Shown here: positions 1 through 5,003 of the stretch, piece by piece
Position numbering within the stretch: position 1 is the first letter of the stretch
Layout of the letters: each line of letters begins with the position of its first letter
From: an uncultured Paracoccaceae bacterium
GTDB taxonomy: Bacteria; Pseudomonadota; Alphaproteobacteria; Rhodobacterales; Rhodobacteraceae
Assembly: GCA_913054485.1 (NCBI GenBank)
Contig: CAJXHQ010000290.1
Location: 1 to 5,003 of the forward strand
Reading direction: 5' to 3'
DNA length: 5,003 nucleotides
Translations under genes and position numbers: made by a program
The notes under the pieces: generated by a model
Told to the model about the DNA's origin: nothing
Database searches by the model: none
Seen by the model: only the letters and a program-made list of their open reading frames with translations

Positions 1-380
1 CCGCCACCGAGATCAAATCGTTGATCGCCGAAAGCTCGGCCCAGGTTCAGGATGGCGGCGGGCTGGTGCGCGAAAGCGGCAAGAGCCTGCAGGAGATCCG
101 AGAAGGCGCCAAGGAAGTCTCAGGCCTGATGGGCGAGGTCTCTTCAATGATTTCGGATCAGTCGATGAGCCTGGGCGAGATCGACACCAGCATGGCGGAG
201 CTGGGCCGCACCACGCAGGACACGGCCCAGCTGGCGGGTGATGTCTACGAGACCACAACGCGGCTGGCGCAGGATTCCGCGGCCCTGCGGCGCAGCATGG
301 ACAGTTTCCGCACTGGTCCTGCCGCTGGGTCAGAGGCGGCTCTCGACCGCGATTTCGAACGCTTCGCCAAAACCGGCTGA
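1..380 (+). CDS. Methyl-accepting chemotaxis protein, C-terminal fragment (5' end outside window)
   Basis: This is the last 125 residues of a chemoreceptor, read in the frame that begins at base 3 and stops with TGA at 378-380. The visible part matches the descending helix of the cytoplasmic signalling hairpin: it opens with ATEIKSLIAESSAQVQDGGG, a typical MCP stretch, and continues with the heptad-like pattern LV..SG..L..I and the later SDQSMSLGEIDTSMAEL segment. The conserved hairpin tip that contacts CheA and CheW, and the sensor and HAMP regions, would lie upstream and are not visible. The protein ends in DRDFERFAKTG, with no NWETF-like CheR/CheB docking pentapeptide, so adaptation enzymes may not be tethered here. 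It converges on the alkB gene. Family assignment is firm; ligand and whether the receptor is membrane-bound or soluble cannot be told. Confidence 0.88.
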   Translation, partial: ATEIKSLIAESSAQVQDGGGLVRESGKSLQEIREGAKEVSGLMGEVSSMISDQSMSLGEIDTSMAELGRTTQDTAQLAGDVYETTTRLAQDSAALRRSMDSFRTGPAAGSEAALDRDFERFAKTG

Positions 381-384
381 GCCG

Positions 385-428
385 GGCGCAGGTTGCTTGC
401 GCCGCGTCAGCGGCGCGGCGCGTGACGC
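385..428. terminator. GC-rich overlapping hairpins between convergent genes (candidate bidirectional terminator)
   Basis: The 52-bp gap between the chemoreceptor stop and the alkB stop holds three inverted repeats that share bases. Arms are 385-390 with 398-403 (6 bp), 399-405 with 410-416 (7 bp, 4-nt loop GTCA, the strongest), and 404-409 with 423-428 (6 bp). They cannot all form at once. None is followed by a T-run on either strand, so a classical intrinsic terminator is not shown. The position between two convergent genes is the main reason to call it a termination region. Confidence 0.4.
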
Positions 429-432
429 CCCT

Positions 433-1566
433 TCAGCGGGGCTGCGGGCCGGTGCCTTTGTTGTAGGCTTTCCAGTCGGTGATTTCCGGGTAGTACATTT
501 CACGCCAGCGGCGCACGCGCGGGTTCATCACCCGGCGCCAGATGGGCGGTGCCATCGCCGCCATGGTCATCACCGGATAGCCATAGGGCAGCTGCGGCGC
601 ATCGGCTTCGCTGTGGGTCTGCAGCAGCGGGAAACGGCGCGCGGGCTTGTAATGGTGATCGGAATGGCGCTGCAGGTTGATCAGCAGCCAGTTTGAGGCC
701 TTGTGGGCGGCATTCCAGGAATGGCGCGGTGCAACAGCTTCGTATTTCCCATCGCCCAGGTGTTTGCGGGTCAGCCCGTAGTGTTCCACATAGTTCACCA
801 GCTCCAGCTGCCAGATGGCGACGCCGACCTGCACCAGGAACAGCAGCAGCCCGCCCCAGCCGCCAAGCAGAAGCGCCAGCAGGATCATCGTGCCTTGCAG
901 CCCCCAGTAGCGGAAGAAGGGATTGGCCGGATCGGTCCAGGGCAGGTCCTTCTTTGCCAGCCGCGCCTTTTCGGCGCGGAAGGCGGAATGCCAGCTTTCC
1001 CTCAGAACCCGCGGATAAAAGCGGTGAAAGCCTTCGTTGTAGCGCGCGGTTACCGCATCGCGCGGCGTGCCGACATAGCGGTGGTGCACCAGAAGATGCT
1101 CGGACCGGAAATGCGAATAAAGCACCATGGCCAGCAGAATGTCCCCCAACCAGCGCTCAAGGCGTGAGGATTGGTGCATCAGCTCGTGGCTGTAGTTGAT
1201 GCCGACTGTGCCGGTCATCACCCCGGCGCCGAAGAAGACGCCGAATTTCTCCAGCCCTGACAGGTGGCCGGCGCTGCCGGCATAGGCGATGAGGCCAAAG
1301 AGCGACAGGAATTGCACCGGCACCCAGGCCATAGTGAGGGCGCTGTAAAACCTGAGATCCTCTTCTTCCGTTTCCGGGTCGGCATTTTCCAGGTTCAGCC
1401 CCAGAACGCCGTCCAGCGCGGCAAAGAGATACCAGGTCGCCAACGGAGTCAGCAGGATCCACCAGCTGCCGAATATGGCCCCTATCCAGACCAGCGGCAC
1501 CAGCAGGAAGGACAACCAAAAGGGCGCGGCGCTCTGCCAGCGGGCAAGGGTTTCCGGGGCAATCAT
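433..1566 (-). CDS. alkB: AlkB-type alkane 1-monooxygenase / membrane fatty acid desaturase superfamily
   Basis: Integral-membrane di-iron hydroxylase of 377 residues; the family inserts oxygen at the terminal carbon of alkanes using electrons from rubredoxin. Visible motifs, counted from the ATG: first histidine box HELMH (127-131), second box EHLLVHH (156-162), the family signature NYVEHYGL (258-265), and third box LQRHSDHH (298-305). Hydrophobic segments near 16-32, 36-52, 78-97, 106-123 and 223-255 fit the usual six-helix fold. The length is near the 380-400 usual for AlkB. The ATG at 1566 is preferred over an in-frame GTG at 1590: AGAGG sits 8 nt before the ATG, while the GTG has no Shine-Dalgarno and lies 5 nt after a strong hairpin. 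It follows the ACT gene on the same strand by 88 nt. No rubredoxin or rubredoxin reductase gene is in the window, so partners must be elsewhere. The second box differs from the textbook EHNxGHH, so the substrate is uncertain. Confidence 0.88.
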   Translation of the reverse strand: MIAPETLARWQSAAPFWLSFLLVPLVWIGAIFGSWWILLTPLATWYLFAALDGVLGLNLENADPETEEEDLRFYSALTMAWVPVQFLSLFGLIAYAGSAGHLSGLEKFGVFFGAGVMTGTVGINYSHELMHQSSRLERWLGDILLAMVLYSHFRSEHLLVHHRYVGTPRDAVTARYNEGFHRFYPRVLRESWHSAFRAEKARLAKKDLPWTDPANPFFRYWGLQGTMILLALLLGGWGGLLLFLVQVGVAIWQLELVNYVEHYGLTRKHLGDGKYEAVAPRHSWNAAHKASNWLLINLQRHSDHHYKPARRFPLLQTHSEADAPQLPYGYPVMTMAAMAPPIWRRVMNPRVRRWREMYYPEITDWKAYNKGTGPQPR

Positions 1567-1574
1567 GGTTTTGG

Positions 1575-1580
1575 CCTCTT
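1575..1580 (-). promoter_or_regulatory. Ribosome binding site that decides the alkB start
   Basis: On the minus strand AAGAGG lies 8 nt upstream of the ATG at 1566. It falls inside the reading frame that would be used by the upstream GTG (1590), and that GTG has no comparable motif. This supports the shorter 377-residue protein rather than the 385-residue one. Confidence 0.6.
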
Positions 1581-1595
1581 TTGCGGTCACGGCAG

Positions 1596-1630
1596 GGATG
1601 CTTGCCGGGGAAGGTACGCCGGAAGCATCC
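1596..1630 (-). promoter_or_regulatory. Long hairpin/dyad in the alkB leader
   Basis: Bases 1596-1603 (GGATGCTT on the plus strand) are perfectly complementary to 1623-1630 (AAGCATCC). Inside them 1605-1608 and 1619-1622 (CCGG each) also pair, giving a 12-bp stem with one bulged base (1604) and a 10-nt loop (1609-1618). It sits in the 88-nt gap between the ACT gene stop and the alkB ATG, ending 29 nt before the ATG. On the alkB strand it is not followed by a U-run, so it is unlikely to be a simple terminator. It could be an operator dyad, an RNA processing or stability element, or an attenuator; the sequence alone does not choose. Confidence 0.55.
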
Positions 1631-1654
1631 TGAACCCAAGAGGGCAGGAGGGTA

Positions 1655-2056
1655 TCAGTTGGTTCCTGCCGCTATCCGCGCGAGGATTGCCAGAGCTTCG
1701 TCCTGCCGGCCGTCTGGTACAAAGAGGTGGTCGTGGAAAAAGCCTGACACCGGGTTTACCCCCATGCCTGCCTTGGCCAGTTCGCCGGCAATGCGGGCGA
1801 TGAACCCCACCGCTTCGAGGGAGGAATGCACATCCAGCGTGATCATCCGGCAGGGGAACTCATACGCAATCCCATGCGCCTCGGCTTCGCCCTTCAGCAG
1901 GATCAGCGTGGTGCCTTCGCCCTCCTGGAACATCATGCGCGGGTAGAGGCCGGCCGGAATGTCCCGGCTTCCCAGCGTGGAAAAGACAAATAGTCCGCTG
2001 CCGAGCTTTGCTGAGAGGCTGTGCAGCAGGGTGTCCAGATCGGTCTCGCCGCTCAT
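1655..2056 (-). CDS. ACT domain-containing protein (COG3602-type, DUF2241/ACT_3 plus ACT_7)
   Basis: A 133-residue cytoplasmic protein with the pattern of the COG3602 family: an N-terminal half (about 8-65) with GLFVFSTLGS and the EGEGTTLILLKGEAEAHGI segment, and a C-terminal ACT half (about 68-130) with TLDVHSSLEAVGFIARIAGE followed by GFFHDHLFVP (105-114), a hallmark of the family. ACT domains usually bind small ligands, often amino acids, to regulate enzymes, but this stand-alone family has no established function, and none is assigned here. There is no catalytic domain and no signal peptide. Its ATG overlaps the mutY stop in an ATGA, with AGGAAA 7 nt upstream (2064-2069), so translation is probably coupled to mutY. 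Full-length and intact by comparison with the family size of about 130 residues. Confidence 0.85.
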   Translation of the reverse strand: MSGETDLDTLLHSLSAKLGSGLFVFSTLGSRDIPAGLYPRMMFQEGEGTTLILLKGEAEAHGIAYEFPCRMITLDVHSSLEAVGFIARIAGELAKAGMGVNPVSGFFHDHLFVPDGRQDEALAILARIAAGTN

Positions 2057-3129
2057 TTTGCAGTTTCCTGGCCGCGCCAGAGATCGAAGGCCTTGCGCAT
2101 GACCGTCGGCAGATCCGAAGGGCGGAACTCATGCCGTTTGATCCGTTCATGGCCTTGCGGCGGCTCAAAACTTTTGGGCAGCCCAGCATGCATCACCTTC
2201 AGAATCAGGTGGAAATGGGTGAAGGTATGGCGCACCTCGGCGCCGAGATCCTGCCACTCAGCCTCAAATGGCGGGTTGGGGGCGGGGGCGTCGTTCCAGT
2301 CGCTGCCGGGCCAGCCGAGCATGCCGCCCAGCAGACCTTTGTCCGGCCGCCGCTCCAGCAGCCAGTCCCCTTCGGCAGAGCGCGCCAGGTAGACGATGCC
2401 GTTCCGGGTGGGTTTGGGTTTCTTTGGTGTCTTCTTTGGCAGTTCCGGCGCGGTGCCGGCGGCGCGGGCGGCGCAGGGCGTGCGCCAGGGGCAGATGCCG
2501 CAGGCCGGGTTCTTCGGCGTGCAGATCGTGGCGCCGAGATCCATCACTGCCTGCGCGTAGCAGCCGGGACGCTCTGCAGGTGTCAGCGTTGCGGCGTGAT
2601 CTTTCAAGACGGGTTTCACGCCCGGCAGCGGGTCATGAACATCATGCAATCGCGCCATCACGCGCTCCACGTTGCCGTCCAGCACGGTTTCCGGCCGGTC
2701 AAACGCGATGGAGGATATCGCGGCGGCGGTATATGGCCCGATGCCGGGCAGGTTCAGCAGCCCGTCATAGGTGTCCGGGAAAACCCCGCGGTGATCCGCT
2801 GCCACCACGCGGGCGCACTTCAGCAGGTTGCGGGCACGTGCGTAATAGCCGAGCCCGGCCCATTCGCCCATCACATTGGCGTCTTCGGCCGCGGCCAGAT
2901 CCTCGACCCGCGGCCAGCGGGCAGTGAAGCGGTGGAAATAGTCCTTCACGGCAGCCACGGTGGTCTGCTGCAGCATCACTTCGCTCAGCCAGACCCGGTA
3001 GGGATCGGGGCGGGTGCCTGCCGCGCGGGCGGCGGGGCCGGTGCGCCAGGGCATGTCGCGCGCGTGCACGTCATACCAGGCAAGGATCTCTGCACTCAGC
3101 CCCGCTGGGGATCTGTCCAAGTCACGCAT
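2053..3129 (-). CDS. mutY: A/G-specific adenine glycosylase MutY
   Basis: Base-excision repair enzyme of 358 residues that removes adenine paired opposite 8-oxoguanine. Visible parts in order: PWR (27-29); DPYRVWLSEVMLQQTTV (42-58) with catalytic Glu50; GLGYYARARNL (92-102); helix-hairpin-helix LPGIGPYTAAAI (127-138) with Tyr133; VLDGNVERVMAR (149-160) with catalytic Asp151; and a 4Fe-4S cluster C203-x6-C210-x2-C213-x5-C219. A basic, proline-rich linker (231-240) leads to the NUDIX-like C-terminal domain (about 243-345) that reads 8-oxoG, with the loop FTHFHL (303-308). The loop has Thr304 where the well-studied enzymes carry Ser (FSH). Length is close to the 350 residues of E. coli MutY, so it looks complete. 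The start has GGGGAA 6 nt upstream (3136-3141). It is the first gene of a minus-strand cluster, divergent from the DUF721 gene and overlapping the ACT gene by 4 nt. Confidence 0.96.
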   Translation of the reverse strand: MRDLDRSPAGLSAEILAWYDVHARDMPWRTGPAARAAGTRPDPYRVWLSEVMLQQTTVAAVKDYFHRFTARWPRVEDLAAAEDANVMGEWAGLGYYARARNLLKCARVVAADHRGVFPDTYDGLLNLPGIGPYTAAAISSIAFDRPETVLDGNVERVMARLHDVHDPLPGVKPVLKDHAATLTPAERPGCYAQAVMDLGATICTPKNPACGICPWRTPCAARAAGTAPELPKKTPKKPKPTRNGIVYLARSAEGDWLLERRPDKGLLGGMLGWPGSDWNDAPAPNPPFEAEWQDLGAEVRHTFTHFHLILKVMHAGLPKSFEPPQGHERIKRHEFRPSDLPTVMRKAFDLWRGQETAK

Positions 3130-3213
3130 TCTTTATTCCCCGTTCTCCGGTTTCGCTGGCACCTGCCTGTGCGCTCTTTACAATAGGGGCAGCAGTCACG
3201 CAAAACCACGGTC
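3130..3213. promoter_or_regulatory. Divergent promoter region between mutY and the DUF721 gene
   Basis: This 84-bp gap separates two genes pointing away from each other, so it must hold the proximal promoters of both unless transcription enters from further off. The rightward promoter can be proposed (see separate entry). For leftward mutY I see only the Shine-Dalgarno GGGGAA (3136-3141) and no convincing -35/-10 pair. The short size means any bound regulator could affect both operons. Confidence 0.55.
3156..3184 (+). promoter_or_regulatory. Candidate sigma70-type promoter for the DUF721-DsbA operon
   Basis: CTGGCA at 3156-3161 matches the -35 consensus in 4 of 6 bases, and TACAAT at 3179-3184 matches the -10 consensus in 5 of 6, with exactly 17 bp between them. 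The predicted transcript would start near 3191, leaving a leader of about 23 nt before the ATG at 3214. The match is by eye. Confidence 0.5.
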
Positions 3214-3744
3214 ATGGCAAACAGGCGCACCACTACACGCGGGTTCAAACGCACCGGCTCTCTGCTTTCGGACAAGATCCGCAAGGCGGGCGAGAGCCGC
3301 GGCTTTGCCGTGACGCGCCTGCTGACCCATTGGCCGGAAATCGTCGGTGAGGATACCGCCGCCATCGCCCGGCCGGTGAAGGTGGGCTATGGGCGCGGCG
3401 GCCTTGGGGCGAGCCTGACACTGCTGACCACCGGGGCCCATGCGCCGATGCTGGAGATGCAAAAGGAAGGGCTGCGGGCCAAGGTGAACGCGGTTTACGG
3501 CTATAATGCTATTTCCCGCATCCATATCACCCAGACCGCGCCGACCGGATTTGCCGAAGGTCAGGCCGATTTCCGCTATGCGCCCAAGGTGCAGGCACCG
3601 GTGCAGCCGGACGCCGGTGCCGTGGCCGCGGCGGAACAGGCCGCCACCGGCGTGGAAGATGACAGCCTGCGCGCCGCACTTGAGCGGCTGGGGCAGAATG
3701 TTCTGAGCAAACAAAACAAACAGAAAAACGAGAGAAAGGGCTGA
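3214..3744 (+). CDS. DUF721 domain-containing protein (DciA-like)
   Basis: A 176-residue basic cytoplasmic protein. The N-terminal half carries the DUF721 pattern: basic start MANRRTTTRGFKR, then the core LLTHWPEIVGEDTAAIARP (36-54) with the invariant-type Trp40 and Gly45, a beta-rich part (LGASLTLLTTGAHAPMLEM, 64-82), and YGYNAISRIHI (95-105). The C-terminal third is rich in Ala, Pro and Gln, followed by a short helix (150-164) and a Lys/Asn/Gln tail, probably flexible. DUF721 proteins of the DciA type load or operate the replicative helicase DnaB in bacteria lacking DnaC/DnaI; alphaproteobacterial members with an added tail are known, but this one's role is inferred. The ATG is the only possible start: an in-frame TAG lies at 3184-3186 with no other start codon after it. 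No good Shine-Dalgarno is close. It is cotranscribed with the DsbA-like gene (2-nt gap). Confidence 0.85.
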   Translation: MANRRTTTRGFKRTGSLLSDKIRKAGESRGFAVTRLLTHWPEIVGEDTAAIARPVKVGYGRGGLGASLTLLTTGAHAPMLEMQKEGLRAKVNAVYGYNAISRIHITQTAPTGFAEGQADFRYAPKVQAPVQPDAGAVAAAEQAATGVEDDSLRAALERLGQNVLSKQNKQKNERKG

Positions 3745-3746
3745 AA

Positions 3747-4421
3747 ATGACCCGACTGATGTCCGGCGTCTTTGCCGCTATTGCCATTGTTGCGGGCGGC
3801 TACGCGCTGATGGGGCCGAAAGCGCCCGGTTCGGTGCCGCAGCTGCCGCTTGTCGGTGCTGCCAACGCCCAGGAGGCGACCGAGGTTGACACCTCCACTG
3901 TGCTGGAGATGGTGCAGGGCGCCGAGGATGCGCCGGTCACGCTGATCGAATACGCCTCCTACACCTGCCCGCATTGCGCCAATTTCCACAACAGCACCTA
4001 CAAAAAGCTGAAGGCCGATTACATCGACACCGGCAAGGTGAAGTTCATCTACCGCGAGGTCTATTTCGACCGATACGGCCTCTGGGCGTCGATGATTGCG
4101 CGCTGCGCCGGGCCTGAAAAATTCTTCGGTATCAGCGATCTGGTCTATAAGGGCCAGTCCGAGTGGACCAAGGCCGGCGGCCCTGCTGAAATCGTTGGCG
4201 AGCTGCGCAAGATCGGCAGTATCGCGGGCATCAGCAAGGACGAGCTTGAGGCCTGCCTGCAGGACGGCACCAAGGCGCAGACCCTGGTGGCCTGGTATCA
4301 GGAAAACGCCGAAGAGCACGGTATCCAGTCCACCCCGTCGTTCATCCTGAACGGCGAACTGGTGAGCAACCAGTCCTATGAGGACTTTAAGAAGCTGCTG
4401 GATGCCGAGCTGGAAGGCTGA
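3747..4421 (+). CDS. DsbA family thioredoxin-fold protein, periplasmic
   Basis: A 224-residue exported thiol-disulfide oxidoreductase. The N-terminus has Arg3, a hydrophobic stretch (about 7-22) and a likely signal peptidase site ANA|QE after residue 41; the 19-residue linker between them is long for a signal peptide, so membrane anchoring is the alternative. The thioredoxin fold starts near 60 (DAPVTLIEYASYTCPHC); the active site is C74-P-H-C77, the DsbA-type CPHC. The cis-proline loop is STPSFILNGE (195-204), with Thr196-Pro197. Two further cysteines, C120 and C170, lie in the helical insertion and may form a second disulfide, as reported for Wolbachia alpha-DsbA1. The family catalyses oxidation of cysteines in exported proteins; no DsbB partner is visible. 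AAAGGG (3735-3740) gives a good Shine-Dalgarno within the end of the DUF721 gene. It is the last gene of its operon, followed by a terminator. Confidence 0.9.
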   Translation: MTRLMSGVFAAIAIVAGGYALMGPKAPGSVPQLPLVGAANAQEATEVDTSTVLEMVQGAEDAPVTLIEYASYTCPHCANFHNSTYKKLKADYIDTGKVKFIYREVYFDRYGLWASMIARCAGPEKFFGISDLVYKGQSEWTKAGGPAEIVGELRKIGSIAGISKDELEACLQDGTKAQTLVAWYQENAEEHGIQSTPSFILNGELVSNQSYEDFKKLLDAELEG

Positions 4422-4446
4422 GGCGTCATTCAATCAGCCAGACATT

Positions 4447-4477
4447 GCGCCCGTCCCCTGCGGCGGGCGCTTTGCGT
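4447..4477 (+). terminator. Probable Rho-independent terminator of the DUF721-DsbA operon
   Basis: GCGCCCG (4447-4453) is perfectly complementary to CGGGCGC (4464-4470), with a 10-nt loop, followed directly by the T-rich TTTGCGTTT run. It begins 26 nt after the DsbA-like stop codon. The T-run is interrupted by GCG, so efficiency may be moderate. The rest of the gap to the next gene (4478-4526) shows only a TTGAGA at 4491-4496 that could be a -35 box, without a good -10 at the right distance. Confidence 0.65.
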
Positions 4478-4526
4478 TTGCGCTCTGCCATTGAGAATTC
4501 CGCACAGATAGTGGCAAGCTTTGCGC

Positions 4527-5003
4527 ATGGCTTTTGATTTCAAATCGCTGGACCTCTTTGTCCGTGTCGCCGCCCTTGGTGCGATTGGGCGGGCCGGGGC
4601 GGAGTCCGGCCTGTCGCCCACCAACGCTACCCAGCGCATTCAGGCGCTGGAGGCGGATCTGGGCGCGAAACTGCTGAACCGCACCACGCGGGCCGTGTCG
4701 CTGACCCCGGACGGGGAAATCTTCCTGGACTATGCCAAGCGTATTCTGAATGACGCAGAAGACGCACGCTCGGCCTTGTCACAGGTCGGCGGGCCGGTGT
4801 CGGGGCTGATCCGCGCCACCGCTTCGGCCTCGTTCGGGCGGACCCATATCGTGCCCTTCGTGCCGGAATTTTTGGCGCAGTATCCGGACGTGCGGCTGGA
4901 TCTGAATTTCACCGACAGCATCGTTGATATCGTGGAGCAGGGCTATGATCTTGCCTTCCGCATGGGAGAGCTGGCGCCCTCATCCCTGATGGCGCAGAAG
5001 ATC
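4527..5003 (+). CDS. LysR family transcriptional regulator, N-terminal part (3' end outside window)
   Basis: The frame from ATG 4527 stays open to the window end, giving 159 residues of a protein that is usually about 300. Residues 3-62 form the LysR winged helix-turn-helix: SLDLFVRVAALGAIGRAG, then the recognition helix region LSPTNATQRIQALEADLGAK, and the wing LLNRTTRAVSLTPDGE. A linker helix (about 66-88) follows. The effector-binding domain starts near 93 with GLIRATASASFGRTHIVPF and reaches DIVEQGYDLAFRMGEL (134-149), which resembles the CrgA/DmlR-like subgroup. Such regulators usually act as tetramers responding to a small metabolite, which cannot be named here. No canonical Shine-Dalgarno is seen before the ATG. 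The gene upstream points the same way, so there is no divergent target; any target gene lies downstream or elsewhere, or the protein regulates itself. Confidence 0.92.
   Translation, partial: MAFDFKSLDLFVRVAALGAIGRAGAESGLSPTNATQRIQALEADLGAKLLNRTTRAVSLTPDGEIFLDYAKRILNDAEDARSALSQVGGPVSGLIRATASASFGRTHIVPFVPEFLAQYPDVRLDLNFTDSIVDIVEQGYDLAFRMGELAPSSLMAQKI

Noticed and set aside
693..1199. Two overlapping plus-strand open frames opposite alkB
   Set aside because: The minus strand carries the complete set of AlkB histidine boxes; the plus-strand products are low-complexity and have no domain or ribosome binding support.
1567..1590. GTG start at 1590 adding eight residues to AlkB
   Set aside because: No Shine-Dalgarno before it, and it falls 5 nt after the strong hairpin, whereas the ATG at 1566 has AGAGG 8 nt upstream.
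2008..3186. Long plus-strand open frame (392 codons) opposite mutY
   Set aside because: It lies antisense to a gene with every MutY motif intact. Its product is rich in Arg, Gly and His with no recognisable domain, as expected for an open frame in GC-rich DNA.
3576..4433. Minus-strand open frame (285 codons) opposite the DUF721 and DsbA-like genes
   Set aside because: It spans parts of two well-supported genes on the other strand and has no family motif; its length follows from the GC-rich codon use.
4491..4519. TTGAGA as a promoter -35 box for the LysR gene
   Set aside because: It matches 5 of 6 consensus bases, but at 16-18 bp spacing there is no acceptable -10 sequence, so it is not listed as a promoter.
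1..5003. Mobile element, CRISPR, tRNA or defence system
   Set aside because: No transposase, integrase, direct-repeat array, tRNA-like fold or defence-type domain was seen on either strand; base composition and codon use look even across the window.

Overview
The window looks like chromosomal DNA from an alphaproteobacterium, most likely a marine Rhodobacteraceae (Roseobacter group, Phaeobacter/Leisingera/Ruegeria-like). The reasons are the high GC content with GC-rich third codon positions, the pairing of a DUF721 protein with a DsbA-like thioredoxin opposite mutY, and an AlkB of the HELMHQ type. The taxonomic call is inference from protein character and gene order, not from a search.

Layout, left to right: (1) the 3' end of a methyl-accepting chemotaxis protein gene on the plus strand (to 380); (2) a 52-bp convergent gap with overlapping GC-rich hairpins; (3) a minus-strand cluster reading right to left, mutY (3129-2053), then a double-ACT-domain protein (2056-1655) overlapping mutY by ATGA, then an AlkB-type membrane di-iron hydroxylase (1566-433) after an 88-nt gap that holds a strong hairpin; (4) an 84-bp divergent promoter region (3130-3213); (5) a plus-strand pair, a DUF721/DciA-like protein (3214-3744) and a secreted DsbA-like thioredoxin (3747-4421), separated by 2 nt and followed by a probable intrinsic terminator; (6) the 5' part of a LysR-type regulator (from 4527), cut by the window end.

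How they work together: MutY removes A mispaired with 8-oxoguanine. The ACT protein is probably made from the same mRNA by translational coupling. The alkB gene is either the distal member of this operon or has its own control in the hairpin-containing gap. The DUF721 protein probably acts in replication (DciA-type helicase operator), while its operon partner acts on periplasmic disulfides. No functional link between the two is evident.

I see no phage genes, insertion sequences, CRISPR array, tRNA or rRNA, and no sign of a new defence or mobile system. Coding density is high and no gene-free stretch exceeds about 105 bp. The points most worth a second look are the leader hairpin of alkB, the divergent second histidine box of AlkB, and the mutY-ACT-alkB arrangement.
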